The notes: generated from the sequence alone by a model not told the origin. A stretch of DNA of 64,000 nucleotides from WRGT01 sp964450405 (GCA_964450405.1 CAYVCQ010000011.1:61387-125386), one strand, 5' to 3'. Numbered from the stretch's first letter, positions 35,626-46,037 are shown. Program-made: numbers and translations.

Positions 35626-36816
35626 TTACTGTATAACTCCAAGCTCTCTCCCTGTTTTAACAAAGGCATCTATCGCCTTATCAAGATGTTCATGTTTATG
35701 GATCGCGGAGATCTGCACTCTTATCCTTGCCTGATCCTTTGGGACTACCGGAAAGAAAAAACCTGTAACGTAAATTCCAAGCTCAAGCAGGCGTGATGCG
35801 AAACGTTGTGACAATACCGCATCATAAAGCATAACTGCGCAGATTGCTGATTTTGTTGGCTTTATGTCAAATCCTTCAGAAAGCATTCTGCTTAGAAAAT
35901 ATTCTGTATTTTTGTGAAGTCTTTCAGTAAGCTCACTTGATGAACCTATTATCTCAAACATCTTTATACCGGCAGCCGCGACTAATGGAGGGATAGAATT
36001 GGAAAAAAGATACGGTCTGGATCTTTGGCGGAGTAGAGTTATAATCTCTTTTTTCCCCGTGGTAAACCCTCCAACTGCGCCTCCGAAGGCTTTGCCGAGA
36101 GTTCCGGTTATAATTTCTATTTCACCCCTTAGATTGAATAATTCTGTTATGCCGCGTCCGGTTTTACCAACAACTCCAGCTGAATGGGATTCATCGACTA
36201 TCACCATTGCATCATGCTTCAATGCAAGTTTATATATCTCATCCAGAGGCGCAACATTTCCATCCATTGAGAATACTCCATCTGTAACAATAACCCTGAA
36301 TCGTGATGATGCTGCTTCTATCAGCTTTTCCTCCAGATCATTCATGTCAGCGTTGGCATATCTGTATCTGCCTGCTTTGCAGAGAAGAACCCCGTCAATA
36401 ATTGAAGCATGATTAAGTGAGTCCGAAATAATTGCATCCTCTTCATTGAAAAGAGGGGCGAAGAGTCCGCCATTGGCATCAAAGCATGCTGCATAAAGAA
36501 TTGTATCCCCGGTGCCGAAAAATTCAGAAATTTTTTCTTCAAGTTTTTTATGAAGATCGGTTGTCCCGCAGATAAATCGAACTGATGACATTCCGTAGCC
36601 TCGAGTATCAAGTGTTTCCTTTGCGGCTTCTCTCAGGAGGTCGCTATTCGAAAGTCCGAGATAATTATTGGCGCAGAAATTAAGTACATTCTGACCTGTA
36701 CTTAATGTTATCTCCGCACCCTGAGGTGAAGAGATAATCCTCTCTTCTTTATATAATCCGGAATTTTTTATAGAGCTGATTTCATTTTCAAGATGCTTTT
36801 TAAATTTATTATACAT
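35626..36816 (-). CDS. kbl: 2-amino-3-ketobutyrate CoA ligase (glycine C-acetyltransferase)
   Basis: This 396-residue PLP enzyme of the alpha-oxoamine synthase family has the cofactor Lys K242 in TGTLGKAFGGAVGG, DES-H-SAG at 208-214, and the N-terminal NFCANNYLGLSN. It splits 2-amino-3-ketobutyrate with CoA into glycine and acetyl-CoA. Sequence and length fit Kbl rather than BioF or ALA synthase, and the threonine dehydrogenase gene immediately upstream confirms this. A 53-bp hairpin lies between the two genes. Together they convert threonine to glycine and acetyl-CoA. Confidence 0.95.
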   Translation of the reverse strand: MYNKFKKHLENEISSIKNSGLYKEERIISSPQGAEITLSTGQNVLNFCANNYLGLSNSDLLREAAKETLDTRGYGMSSVRFICGTTDLHKKLEEKISEFFGTGDTILYAACFDANGGLFAPLFNEEDAIISDSLNHASIIDGVLLCKAGRYRYANADMNDLEEKLIEAASSRFRVIVTDGVFSMDGNVAPLDEIYKLALKHDAMVIVDESHSAGVVGKTGRGITELFNLRGEIEIITGTLGKAFGGAVGGFTTGKKEIITLLRQRSRPYLFSNSIPPLVAAAGIKMFEIIGSSSELTERLHKNTEYFLSRMLSEGFDIKPTKSAICAVMLYDAVLSQRFASRLLELGIYVTGFFFPVVPKDQARIRVQISAIHKHEHLDKAIDAFVKTGRELGVIQ

Positions 36817-36876
36817 AAAAATACTCCATTCTTTGAGTTTGACATTATGTGCCGTTTAACAAATGTCTTATGTAAA

Positions 36877-36929
36877 TTTGCCACAGAGACACAGAGAAGA
36901 CCTCTGTGTCTCTGTGCCTCTGTGGCAAA
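36877..36929. repeat. Long inverted repeat between tdh and kbl
   Basis: TTTGCCACAGAG...CTCTGTGGCAAA forms a long, nearly perfect hairpin of CACAGAGAC-type units. Elements of this kind recur in many environmental bacteria. Placed inside the tdh-kbl transcript, it could reduce or protect the distal mRNA. Confidence 0.8.
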
Positions 36930-36945
36930 AATAACTTTTTCATCT

Positions 36946-37971
36946 TTAGTCCCAGTTCAATATAACCTTCCCGCAGTTACCCTCTGCCATAATATCAAAT
37001 CCTTTCTGAAAATCATCTATATGAAATCTATGAGTAATGATCGGGCTTAAATCTATCCCAGTTATTATCATCTGTTCCATCTTGTACCATGTTTCGAACA
37101 TTTCCCTTCCGTAAATTCCTTTTAATGAAAGTGCCTTAAATATTATTTTATCCCATGGAACTGAGGTGTCATTGGGGAGTATTCCAAGAAGTGCAATACG
37201 CGAACCGTTATACATATTCTCTATCATCTCGTTTATCGCCTGCGGAGAGCCGGACATCTCAAGCCCCACATCGAACCCCGCCATGCCGAATGCTTTAACA
37301 CTGTCGCTTATTTTTTCGCCCTTCGACGGATTGATTGTCATCGAGGCTCCCATCTTTTTAGCAATCTCTAGTCTGTAATCGCTGATGTCGCTCACCACAA
37401 TATGTCTTGCTCCGGCAAATTTGCATATTGCAACAGCCATGTTTCCGATAAGTCCAGCACCGGTGATAAGTACATCCTCACCGATAACCGGAAATGAGAG
37501 AGCAGTGTGAGTTGCGTTGCCGAATGGGTCCATGATTGATGCAATCTCGTCGCTGATCCGATGGTCGAGTTTGATTATATTTTCTGCAGGGACCGAGAGG
37601 TATTCTGCAAATGCACCATCCCGGTTTACTCCGATGCCGATTGTGTTTTCGCAAACATGTTTTTTTCCGCGCTTGCAGTTCCGGCAGTTGTTGCATGCGA
37701 TATGCCCCTCTCCGGTGACACGTTCTCCGGGGAGAATATTTTTTACACCCTCGCCGATCTCCTCAACAAATCCCATATATTCATGACCGATTGTCATGGG
37801 AGTTTTGATAGTTCTCTTTGACCAGTCATCCCACATGTAAATATGGAGGTCGGTACCGCAGATTGCAGTCTTTTTTACTTTAACAATTACATCATTTACA
37901 CCCGGAACCGGCCGTGGTACATCTCTCAACCAGATGCCTTTTTCAGGTTTCTCCTTAACAAGGGCTTTCAT
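36946..37971 (-). CDS. tdh: L-threonine 3-dehydrogenase
   Basis: At 341 residues it matches Tdh throughout. Catalytic zinc residues C38, H63 and E64 (CGTDLH, GHEYMG) and structural zinc cysteines C93, C96, C99 and C107 are all present. The NAD site is ITGAGLIGNMAV. It oxidises threonine to 2-amino-3-ketobutyrate, the substrate of Kbl encoded 129 bases downstream. The start has a very strong AGGAGG site. Confidence 0.96.
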   Translation of the reverse strand: MKALVKEKPEKGIWLRDVPRPVPGVNDVIVKVKKTAICGTDLHIYMWDDWSKRTIKTPMTIGHEYMGFVEEIGEGVKNILPGERVTGEGHIACNNCRNCKRGKKHVCENTIGIGVNRDGAFAEYLSVPAENIIKLDHRISDEIASIMDPFGNATHTALSFPVIGEDVLITGAGLIGNMAVAICKFAGARHIVVSDISDYRLEIAKKMGASMTINPSKGEKISDSVKAFGMAGFDVGLEMSGSPQAINEMIENMYNGSRIALLGILPNDTSVPWDKIIFKALSLKGIYGREMFETWYKMEQMIITGIDLSPIITHRFHIDDFQKGFDIMAEGNCGKVILNWD

Positions 37972-38158
37972 CGTGTCAAACCTCCTGGGTAAAAAGTAAT
38001 CTGTTTAAAATATAATGAAATTTTAAATTAAAACATTAAATTAAGCATAATGTAAAAAATAAACAACATGCTTGACAAAGTGTTTTCTATATGGATCAAA
38101 TACTAATTCAGTACGTATCGGGTTTTCAGAAAAGATGAGCAACACAGGAATTTAATAA

Positions 38159-39718
38159 ATGAAAACATTATTCGGAATTATTAATAATTTCTTTCTCAAT
38201 AAAGTAGATGAAAACGACTTTATCCTTTATAAAAAAGGGCAGTTTCTATTAGTCATTAATATTATTTTTATTACGTTAATGGGATTGCTCATATTAATTT
38301 CCTTCAGTCTTTCCCCTGAACTTGCTAAAAGTGTAAGAATAATATCAGCAACTGCATCATTTGAAACAATAATAGTATTACTTATATTGAAATCAGGAAG
38401 GGTACGGTATGGACTGAATACATTCGCTATTTTTAATACATTTCTTGCATGCGCCGGATACTTTGCAAAACCCCCTCATCTTGCCGGAGTATCACTCGGG
38501 TATTTTATGTTGATGAATGTTATGTTTACATCTCAGTTCTGTTCGGTACGTATCACTACAGTGGTACTGTTTTCATATATCGGAACTAATATCAGTTATT
38601 ATTTTGTAAAAGCTCTTCCTTTTGCCGAAGGATTAGTTGCTGAAACTGCAAAAACAGCATTAGTCGATGGAACAATAGTTTTACTTGGTGTATATGCAGT
38701 TGGAATAACGTCTAGCCGTATTTTAAACAGGGCGCTTGCAATAACGGTTGATGAATCAAGAAAAAATATCGAACAGTACAAACGGATCAGCAGTCTTAAT
38801 TCAATAATGAATCAGACATTTATGAAAATCACAGAATCTATAAATGTAACTTCAGATGTAGTCGAGTCTTTCTCTGAAAGCTTTCAGAATCAGGCGGCAA
38901 CCTTCGAGGAGCTTGCCGCTTCGATGGAAGAGATCTCGGCAAATACAACAAGTGTTACTTTCGCTTCGAAGGAGCAGAATGATTCAGTTCGTGACCTTTT
39001 TAAAAGCTTTGATATACTTGCCCAGTCAGTGGATATGCTGGAGGATTACGGCAATGATATCTCCAATATTTTTATTTCTATACTAAAACAGGCTAAAGAT
39101 GGTGAGAGTACATCTTCAAGACTTGAGAGTACAAATAAAAAAATATCTGACAATTCAAGTGAGATACTTTCAGTCGTTACAGTAATGGAGGATTTCTTCG
39201 ATAAAATAAATCTGCTTTCACTCAATGCAACTATTGAAGCTGCAAGAGCCGGAGAGTACGGACGTGGGTTTGCCGTTGTCGCCGAAGAGATAGGGAAACT
39301 TGCAGATCATTCCAGTCAGGAATTAAAACTGATATCAGGTCTTGTTGGAAAAAATAAAAAGGATGTGGACGAGGGGAATACAAATATTATTGAGATTATC
39401 GGTTTTATAAATTCACTTCTTCAGAATATAGTTCAGCTTCAGGATAAATCGGTCCAGGCTCTTGATCAGATGAAAAAACAAAAGTCAATCAAAGGCGATA
39501 TGAATCAGAAGACTGAAATTGTCAGAAATAAATCTGAACAGATAGAAACATCGATGAATGAGCAGGAGATGGCAATTGCCGATGTTGTTAAATCTATCGA
39601 GAATTTCAACTCTATGCTGCAGAGTAATACTGAAACAACGAATAATCTCAGGCTTAACACATCGGATCTGAAAAATCTTTCAGATCATTTACAGAACAGC
39701 GATGAGTTGAAAGTTTAA
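38159..39718 (+). CDS. Methyl-accepting chemotaxis protein with a six-helix membrane sensor
   Basis: About six hydrophobic helices (residues 28-205) lead directly into a cytoplasmic signalling domain without HAMP. The hairpin tip is FDKINLLSLNATIEAARAGE (about 343-362), followed by GRGFAVVAEEIGKLADHSS. The absence of a periplasmic ligand domain suggests sensing within the membrane or of internal energy state. It would signal to CheA/CheW, which are not in the window. It is convergent with the DUF2156 gene 19 bases away. Confidence 0.93.
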   Translation: MKTLFGIINNFFLNKVDENDFILYKKGQFLLVINIIFITLMGLLILISFSLSPELAKSVRIISATASFETIIVLLILKSGRVRYGLNTFAIFNTFLACAGYFAKPPHLAGVSLGYFMLMNVMFTSQFCSVRITTVVLFSYIGTNISYYFVKALPFAEGLVAETAKTALVDGTIVLLGVYAVGITSSRILNRALAITVDESRKNIEQYKRISSLNSIMNQTFMKITESINVTSDVVESFSESFQNQAATFEELAASMEEISANTTSVTFASKEQNDSVRDLFKSFDILAQSVDMLEDYGNDISNIFISILKQAKDGESTSSRLESTNKKISDNSSEILSVVTVMEDFFDKINLLSLNATIEAARAGEYGRGFAVVAEEIGKLADHSSQELKLISGLVGKNKKDVDEGNTNIIEIIGFINSLLQNIVQLQDKSVQALDQMKKQKSIKGDMNQKTEIVRNKSEQIETSMNEQEMAIADVVKSIENFNSMLQSNTETTNNLRLNTSDLKNLSDHLQNSDELKV

Positions 39719-39737
39719 GGAGCCAATATCGGATTTT

Positions 39738-40589
39738 TTATTTAAGTGATACCCGGTATTTTTTTATCATCTTTTCGGGTTTGTACGACATCTTCGAGGT
39801 CCGGAGATGCTCCAGCCCCATATCCTGTTCAAAATTGAAACAGCAGTATTTAGACGGCATAACCTTCGCAAAGCTGTTGAACATATACTGATATATCCCT
39901 CTGAATTCTCTCCTTGCCTTTGCAAAGTGAAGAACAAAATTCTCTTCGTTAAGTTCCTCTCCGATGATAAAGCCTGCAGGCTCATTGTCAGCGTAGAAAA
40001 TTCCGCCGCATAGATTCAGTTTTTCATAAAGTTCAATTCCTTCCATGCATTCGTAGTAATCTGTACTTTCAGCATCACCGCCTGAAGTTTTGAGCCAGGC
40101 ATCAAGAACTTTTACAGCATCGGGAAGCCTCTCAACAGTGAGAGGGAGCGCATCGTGTGTGTATAAATCATTAAACCTGTTAAGATGGTTCTTCTGTCCA
40201 TGGAGATGTTTTCCGCTGTAGGTTTCCATTTTATATATTGTATGGATATAGTCACTGTCATTTTCATTTGTGCTTAAAGTATAGATTTCACTGTCAAGTG
40301 CACTGGTCCAGATTTCCGGGACTGGGAAAAGCATTCCCGATACGGAGATCATTTTTTTTATGTAGTTTTTATCAGCATTGAGAAGATCAAAAACTGGCAT
40401 AATGTATTCTGCGCCATCATAGGTTTTGCCTTTGATAAAAATTTCTTCATCAAAAATTATCTCATATTTATGTTTGTTTCTGAAAAGGTAGAGCGATGTA
40501 AAAGTATATTCAGAAACAGGCAGAGATAGACTTCTTAACTTCTCGCTGATGATATTCTGATGATCAAGGGTTAATTTTTCAATACGCAT
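39738..40589 (-). CDS. DUF2156 / GNAT-fold protein
   Basis: The 283-residue protein is a tandem acetyltransferase-fold protein of the DUF2156 family (C-terminal domain of phosphatidylglycerol lysyltransferase): early DHQNIISEKLRSLSLPVSEY, the middle GKHLHGQKNHLNRF, and the late AGFIIGEELNEENFVLHFAK and NFEQDMGLEHLRTSKMSY. The family transfers aminoacyl or acyl groups, but substrates of stand-alone members are largely unknown. The gene is monocistronic. Confidence 0.82.
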   Translation of the reverse strand: MRIEKLTLDHQNIISEKLRSLSLPVSEYTFTSLYLFRNKHKYEIIFDEEIFIKGKTYDGAEYIMPVFDLLNADKNYIKKMISVSGMLFPVPEIWTSALDSEIYTLSTNENDSDYIHTIYKMETYSGKHLHGQKNHLNRFNDLYTHDALPLTVERLPDAVKVLDAWLKTSGGDAESTDYYECMEGIELYEKLNLCGGIFYADNEPAGFIIGEELNEENFVLHFAKARREFRGIYQYMFNSFAKVMPSKYCCFNFEQDMGLEHLRTSKMSYKPEKMIKKYRVSLK

Positions 40590-40799
40590 AGATAATACTC
40601 TCCATAAATTAATATACTGAATTAATGGAGATTTTAAAAGGATTTAATTGCTGTATAATATATGTAAATATCCATACCATGAACAAAATAGTTTTGATTT
40701 TGATTTTAATTACCGATATAATATGTGAAAAGGTTTATTCTGTACTTATCTGTCATATGTAGATTTTAGAATTTAAGAATTAATAAATAATATGGATTT

Positions 40800-43373
40800 A
40801 TGATAACTATTAAACATAATTTAAATAAAAAAAAGATTATGTCCGGGATAATATTATTACTGGCAGTATCTATTCTGCTGGTAATAATGTTTCTTAGTAC
40901 AGATTTCCAGAGAGGGGATATACTTCTCCCCGAAGAGAGAGAATGGCTTGAACAGCACAAAGGTAAAATTAAACTGGCAATATATCCCGATTATCCACCA
41001 ATAGAATTTTATGATGAAAAAGGAAACTATAGCGGGGTTGCAGCAGAATATATAGGTAACCTTGAGCGGATACTCGATTATAAATTCGAGATAATTCCAA
41101 TCATGGATTGGGATCTGTTAATCAAAAAAGCTGAATTAAAAGAAGTTGATGCAATCAGCAACATTTCTAAAACCCCGCAACGGGAACCATTCTTTCTTTT
41201 TACAAAACCATATGTAGATGCGCAGAATGTAATAATTGTAAGAAATGATGTCAGAAGAAATCTCTCAATGAAAGATCTCAGCGGTATGAAGGTTGTTGTT
41301 GTAAAGAGTTTTGCAATGCACGATGTAATGTTTAAGGTATACCCCTCGTACAACTTTTATGCCGCAGCGGACACTATGGCGGCTTTGATCGATGTGTCTT
41401 TCGGCAGGGCAGATGCTGCGGTTCTTGAGCTGCCTATTACGTCTTATCAGATAGAGAAGAGTGGAATTACAAATCTAAAAGTAGCCGGGATTACTCCTCA
41501 TCTTGAAAGTATGGGACTTGCTTCACGAAAAGACTGGCCTATTCTGAATGTAATCCTTGATAAAGCCCTTGCACAGATTTCTCAAACCGAGAAAGATCGT
41601 ATATTCCGAAAATGGATACATCTGGGAGATATCCCTTTCTATAAGAAAAGCATATTCTGGATTATCATTTCAGGGATCGGAAGTGCTGTTTTTTTAATGT
41701 TCATTGTATTGGCGTTTATAAACCGTACCCTAAAGAGGCAGGTTCTTCAGAGAACTGATGAGCTTCATAAAGAACTGATTAAGCGAAAACATGCTGAATC
41801 GGCTCTTGTAAAGAAGATGGAGGAACAGGCTCTGCTGCTTGATAATATTGATACTCAGGTGTGGTATCTTATCGATCCATCTACATGTGGTGCAGTGAAC
41901 AGCGCGTTTGCAAGGTTCAGCGGTTTTTTGCCGATTGAACTGCAAGGCAAAAAACTTGATGAAATACTAGATCCTTTAGATGTTAAGGAACATATAGCAG
42001 ATAATGCCAAAGTCTTTATCAAAGCAAAAAAGGTATATTCCGAGGAGTGGATAAAAAACAGAGAAGGTGTGCTCCGCCTTTTTAAAATCTCGAAGACCCC
42101 TAAACTTGATAAGAAGGGTCGAGTGGAATATGTTGTATGTGCCGCAGATGATATAACAGATATGAAAAGCCAGGAAGAGCAGCTGCGTCAGGCACAAAAG
42201 ATGGAAACGGTGGGATCTCTGGCAAGCGGTCTTGCTCATGATTTTAATAATATACTTGGCGGAATTACCGGCGCATTATCTATTATGAAATATAAAATTG
42301 AAAAAGACCGTATCTGCCGGCTGGACGAAGTGTCGAAATACATTTCTATGATGGAAAATTCGACTCAACGCGCAATTGATATGGTTCAGCAGCTCCTGAC
42401 TCTCGCAAGAAAGCAGGAGGTTTCTCTTGCGCCGGTTGATCTCAATAACAGCATAAAACATGTAATGATGATATGCGAGAGTACTTTTGATAAATCCATT
42501 GAACTGGTGAGGCAATATTTTCAGGAAACAGCAATGGTTATGGCTGACCCTACACAGATAGAGCAGGTGCTTCTGAATCTCTGCGTAAATGCTTCCCATG
42601 CCATGACAATTATGAGAGAGGAGGGGGCAGCCTATGGAGGTAAGCTCTCTGCAAGCATCGACCGTATGAGGATTGATTCTTTTTTTAAAGCAACACATCC
42701 CGAAGCCAGAGAGGTGGATTACTACCGGATATCAATCTCTGATACCGGTATTGGTATGGATACCAGAACAGTGGCCAAGATTTTTGATCCGTTTTTTACT
42801 ACCAAGAAGAACGGAATTGGAACCGGGCTCGGGTTGTCAATGGTTTATGGAATTATTAAACAGCATAATGGATTTATTGATGTTTATTCAGAAAAGGGTC
42901 TGGGGTCAACTTTTAATCTTTATCTGCCGGTGCTTGATAAGTATTCAAGCGCTGATGTGGTTGACGGTATTAATGGCGAACCGCCACGGGGAAGTGGTCT
43001 TATTCTGATTGTCGATGATGATGAAGTGATGCGTCATGTTGGAAGGAGTATACTGGAACTCTGTGGGTACGATGTTATCACCGCGGAAAATGGTGAAGAT
43101 GGAGTTAATGTATACCGGGAACGGCATTTAGATATCAGGGTTGTTCTTCTTGATCTTGTAATGCCTAAAAAGTCCGGTCTGGATGCTTTCCATGAAATGA
43201 AAGAGATTAATAAGGATGTAGTTGTTGTGGCTTCATCAGGGTTCAGACAGGATGACAGAGTTCAGAAAATGCTGGATGACGGGTGCAGGGCATTTGTGCA
43301 GAAGCCCTATACCATGATGATGCTAGCACAGACAATACATGAGATTACATCGGGGAATATATTGGATGAATAA
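40800..43373 (+). CDS. Hybrid histidine kinase with periplasmic solute-binding domain
   Basis: The order over 857 residues is an N-terminal helix (14-33), a periplasmic SBP_bac_3 domain (about 45-275, with LAIYPDYPPIEFYDEKG), a second helix (285-307), a coiled coil, PAS (about 345-455), HisKA with H480 in GSLASGLAHDFNNILGG, HATPase (NLCVNASHAM, GTGLGLSMVYG), and a receiver with Asp in VVLLDLVMPKKSG. The solute-binding domain should sense an amino acid or similar small ligand. The HDFNN box and attached receiver are typical of phosphorelay hybrids. No partner gene is adjacent. Confidence 0.93.
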   Translation: MITIKHNLNKKKIMSGIILLLAVSILLVIMFLSTDFQRGDILLPEEREWLEQHKGKIKLAIYPDYPPIEFYDEKGNYSGVAAEYIGNLERILDYKFEIIPIMDWDLLIKKAELKEVDAISNISKTPQREPFFLFTKPYVDAQNVIIVRNDVRRNLSMKDLSGMKVVVVKSFAMHDVMFKVYPSYNFYAAADTMAALIDVSFGRADAAVLELPITSYQIEKSGITNLKVAGITPHLESMGLASRKDWPILNVILDKALAQISQTEKDRIFRKWIHLGDIPFYKKSIFWIIISGIGSAVFLMFIVLAFINRTLKRQVLQRTDELHKELIKRKHAESALVKKMEEQALLLDNIDTQVWYLIDPSTCGAVNSAFARFSGFLPIELQGKKLDEILDPLDVKEHIADNAKVFIKAKKVYSEEWIKNREGVLRLFKISKTPKLDKKGRVEYVVCAADDITDMKSQEEQLRQAQKMETVGSLASGLAHDFNNILGGITGALSIMKYKIEKDRICRLDEVSKYISMMENSTQRAIDMVQQLLTLARKQEVSLAPVDLNNSIKHVMMICESTFDKSIELVRQYFQETAMVMADPTQIEQVLLNLCVNASHAMTIMREEGAAYGGKLSASIDRMRIDSFFKATHPEAREVDYYRISISDTGIGMDTRTVAKIFDPFFTTKKNGIGTGLGLSMVYGIIKQHNGFIDVYSEKGLGSTFNLYLPVLDKYSSADVVDGINGEPPRGSGLILIVDDDEVMRHVGRSILELCGYDVITAENGEDGVNVYRERHLDIRVVLLDLVMPKKSGLDAFHEMKEINKDVVVVASSGFRQDDRVQKMLDDGCRAFVQKPYTMMMLAQTIHEITSGNILDE

Positions 43374-43375
43374 AG

Positions 43376-43404
43376 TCTGAGAGTATAAATTTTATACTCT
43401 CAGA
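43376..43404. terminator. Bidirectional terminator hairpin
   Basis: A perfect 14-bp stem (TCTGAGAGTATAAA / TTTATACTCTCAGA) lies 2 bases after the kinase stop and before the convergent barrel gene stop. It serves both strands. Confidence 0.8.
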
Positions 43405-43416
43405 TATATTGTTGCA

Positions 43417-44520
43417 TTATGGTGCAAGACTTATTCCAAAATAAGCAGATGGGCCAATAAGCTCATCAGTTGTCGAATAACCTTTCCCTGCAATCTGATG
43501 GGTCCTCCACCAAAACTGATTCATGGTATGTGGAGCAAATCTTCCTTCAATAAAAATTGAGATTGATTCTGATAACCCCATGCGTAATCCTAAGATACCT
43601 GCGCTGCAGACACCTAATCCCTTGGATTCCTTTTTCTCACTTCCATCAGCATAGAAAACCTTATCAACCCCTAAGCCTATGGCGTATCCCAGATAGATGT
43701 TTGTATAATCGGGCAACGAAGGGAAATATACCCAAAGAGGAAGACGAAGTTCCGGAATCCAGCTTACCTGGTAGGTATCAATTCTTTTGAATATATCGTT
43801 ATTGTCAAACTTCTGTGCGGAATAGAGAAATTCCAATCCGAAAGTAAAAAAACCTATGCCTGATGTGATCAGTCTTGCACCCAACGTTAAACCCGGCTTT
43901 AATTTGCCGCTCAGATCACCCGATACAGGTCCAAAAGTCTCATCATATCCACCGTCATAATAAAACTTAGTGGCACCTCCGAAGATTTCAAGAAATTGGG
44001 GATACTCAACGGCTTTTCTCGGAGCTTTTCTTTTATATCGGGCTGAGGCATCTCCCGCTGCACCTTCTCCGGAGGCCGCAGCAATTACTTTATAATTCGA
44101 TGATGCAACGAGTTTAACATTAATTTTCAGACCTATGTTACCCGACTCGCCATATTTGTCTATTTTTGTCACAGTACCGAGCACGACATATTTTGCGCCT
44201 AAACCCTGTCCTATCTCGCCGGCGTTTTCATTTGTAAGTACGCCCACCTGCTGTAGTTCCTGCTCTTTAAGCAATTTGTCAATCTGGCTTCTCTCCGAAA
44301 CATTTGCTCCAGCTTCAATCAGAGCCTTTGTCATCTCTTCTGAGGCAATTTTAGCATCGGATTCAAATTCTTTATCTGACGAAAAAGGCATAACAGCTAT
44401 TATTTTTGTTTTATCCTTTGCCGGTATTTTTTTTATCAGTTCCTCAGCCATATCGTCATAGGTTCCGGCGAATAATGAAACCGGCAAAAAGAGAATAAAG
44501 GCGAATATAAGATTTTTCAT
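43417..44520 (-). CDS. CsgG/LpoB-like domain fused to an outer-membrane barrel
   Basis: A signal peptide (1-18) is followed by a CsgG/FlgO-like domain (about 35-155): KIIAVMPFSS, IASEEMTKALIEAGANVSER, and GLGAKYVVLGTVTK. After a basic Ala/Gly linker (RYKRKAPRKAV), residues 175-367 read as amphipathic strands (FLEIFGGATKFYYDGG, LTLGARLITSG) ending GISLAP, as in an outer-membrane barrel. The domain pair may link an envelope assembly function to the outer membrane. The role is unknown. Confidence 0.7.
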   Translation of the reverse strand: MKNLIFAFILFLPVSLFAGTYDDMAEELIKKIPAKDKTKIIAVMPFSSDKEFESDAKIASEEMTKALIEAGANVSERSQIDKLLKEQELQQVGVLTNENAGEIGQGLGAKYVVLGTVTKIDKYGESGNIGLKINVKLVASSNYKVIAAASGEGAAGDASARYKRKAPRKAVEYPQFLEIFGGATKFYYDGGYDETFGPVSGDLSGKLKPGLTLGARLITSGIGFFTFGLEFLYSAQKFDNNDIFKRIDTYQVSWIPELRLPLWVYFPSLPDYTNIYLGYAIGLGVDKVFYADGSEKKESKGLGVCSAGILGLRMGLSESISIFIEGRFAPHTMNQFWWRTHQIAGKGYSTTDELIGPSAYFGISLAP

Positions 44521-45113
44521 TCAAAGACTCCATCTTTAGTATAATTGTAATATTTTGTGTAATTTGAGGATAAAGATAAATATTTACGAAAGTATAAAAT
44601 ACAAACTTTTATTTTCATGTCTGTTCTAATCTGTAATTTAATTTATAAACCTCAGCTTAAAATATCAATTCTAATATAAAGTTTTTATAAAAAAAACTCT
44701 TTTTACTGCTGCTTCGAAATACTTCTGATGCAGGAAGTAAGCCTGATAGGGCTTTGAAAAGGTACAGGGCCATTCATTTATACATACATACTTTTTTTAT
44801 ATGTTGAAAGAAAAGTTAAGAATTGACAAAAATTTTTTTTAAAAAATTTTTTTTACAGAAGTCATTCTAAACCATATATAAATCTAATAACATTATTGAT
44901 GATTAACAGAGGTGATAAACTTTTAAGCAAAAGGCATGATATTTTTAATAGGTCATGGATGGAGTAAATTTCCTGCGGATTTAATATGACTGCTTCATCT
45001 CCTTCAGGCTAAAATATAAGGGATTAATCTATTTGACAAATTGCCCTCTGTAGGGATTAGTTTATGTAAATTTGCGCTATATTATGAAATAAATAATTCA
45101 GGTATATTTATTA
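44521..45113. other. 593-bp AT-rich spacer
   Basis: It separates divergent genes. It contains a run of A and T tracts (44825-44855) and a TTGACA at 45033 that may belong to the cyclase promoter, with no clear -10. No ORF, repeat or RNA structure is recognised. Confidence 0.4.
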
Positions 45114-46037
45114 ATGAAGATTCCTACTAGTCTTATAAATCTGGTTATAAAATCTCTAACTGAATCGATGGATATTTCAACGATGCAGAATCTTGCCCGC
45201 CATTTTATCCATAACTATGACCTTTACAAGGAAACGGGATTTCCTCAAAGCATCGCTATACCCAGCAGGGATGCGGCACGTCAGATTGTGAACGATATCA
45301 ACAGGAATGGTCTGGTAATACATCTTATAAATTATCTTTATCATATTCAAGGTAACGGACTTATGGGTAAAAAGTATTCCATTTCATATCTCCGTGAGAT
45401 AGTAAACGGCATAATTGATCTTGGATATGTTTTTGATAATCAGAACAAACTCTTTGTTGAGGACTCGCGGGTCCAACGAACAAACAATTGGGGTATACTC
45501 ATGAATAATGAGGATTATCTTTTTACGTTTTTACGTATGGATATTGTAGGGAATACAAAACTGGTAAAAAAATATCCTCTGGAAAAAGTTGAATCGGTAT
45601 ATTCAGATATTCGTTCGATGCTCGAAGCTACTGTGTATAAATTTAACGGACGTATCTGGAGCTGGGAAGGGGATGGCGGACTGGCGGCATTCTTTTTTTC
45701 AGATACAAATCTATCTGCAGCATTAACCGGGTTGCAGTTTATTCATGATATTTTTCTTTATAACAGTCTGGAGAATAAACTTGATGAACCCGTTGAACTG
45801 AGGCTGGCTGTTCATACCGGCAGATGCGAATATAGTGATAATCCTGAAGCTCTTCTGGATAATGAAATTATTAAAAAAACAGTTGAGATTGAGTCAAAAT
45901 ATACAAAACCGAATTCTGTAACGGTGAGCAATGTTGTTCATATTACTCTGGGGAATGAGCTTGGAAAACTGTTTCAGCCTGTTAGAACCGACGGACCGGC
46001 TGTTCATTTTAATTATGAATTACGGTGGGAAGAATAA
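45114..46037 (+). CDS. Class III adenylate/guanylate cyclase
   Basis: Residues 1-125 form an unrecognised helical N-terminus; residues 135-300 are a class III cyclase homology domain. Metal-binding Asp residues are D143 (FLRMDIVGNTKL) and D187 (WSWEGDGGLAAFF), and VHTGRCEY matches the later core. It should make cAMP or cGMP as a dimer. The next gene, starting at the base after its stop, encodes a related protein that lacks these residues, so a heterodimer or regulatory pairing is possible. Base specificity cannot be read with confidence. Confidence 0.82.
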   Translation: MKIPTSLINLVIKSLTESMDISTMQNLARHFIHNYDLYKETGFPQSIAIPSRDAARQIVNDINRNGLVIHLINYLYHIQGNGLMGKKYSISYLREIVNGIIDLGYVFDNQNKLFVEDSRVQRTNNWGILMNNEDYLFTFLRMDIVGNTKLVKKYPLEKVESVYSDIRSMLEATVYKFNGRIWSWEGDGGLAAFFFSDTNLSAALTGLQFIHDIFLYNSLENKLDEPVELRLAVHTGRCEYSDNPEALLDNEIIKKTVEIESKYTKPNSVTVSNVVHITLGNELGKLFQPVRTDGPAVHFNYELRWEE

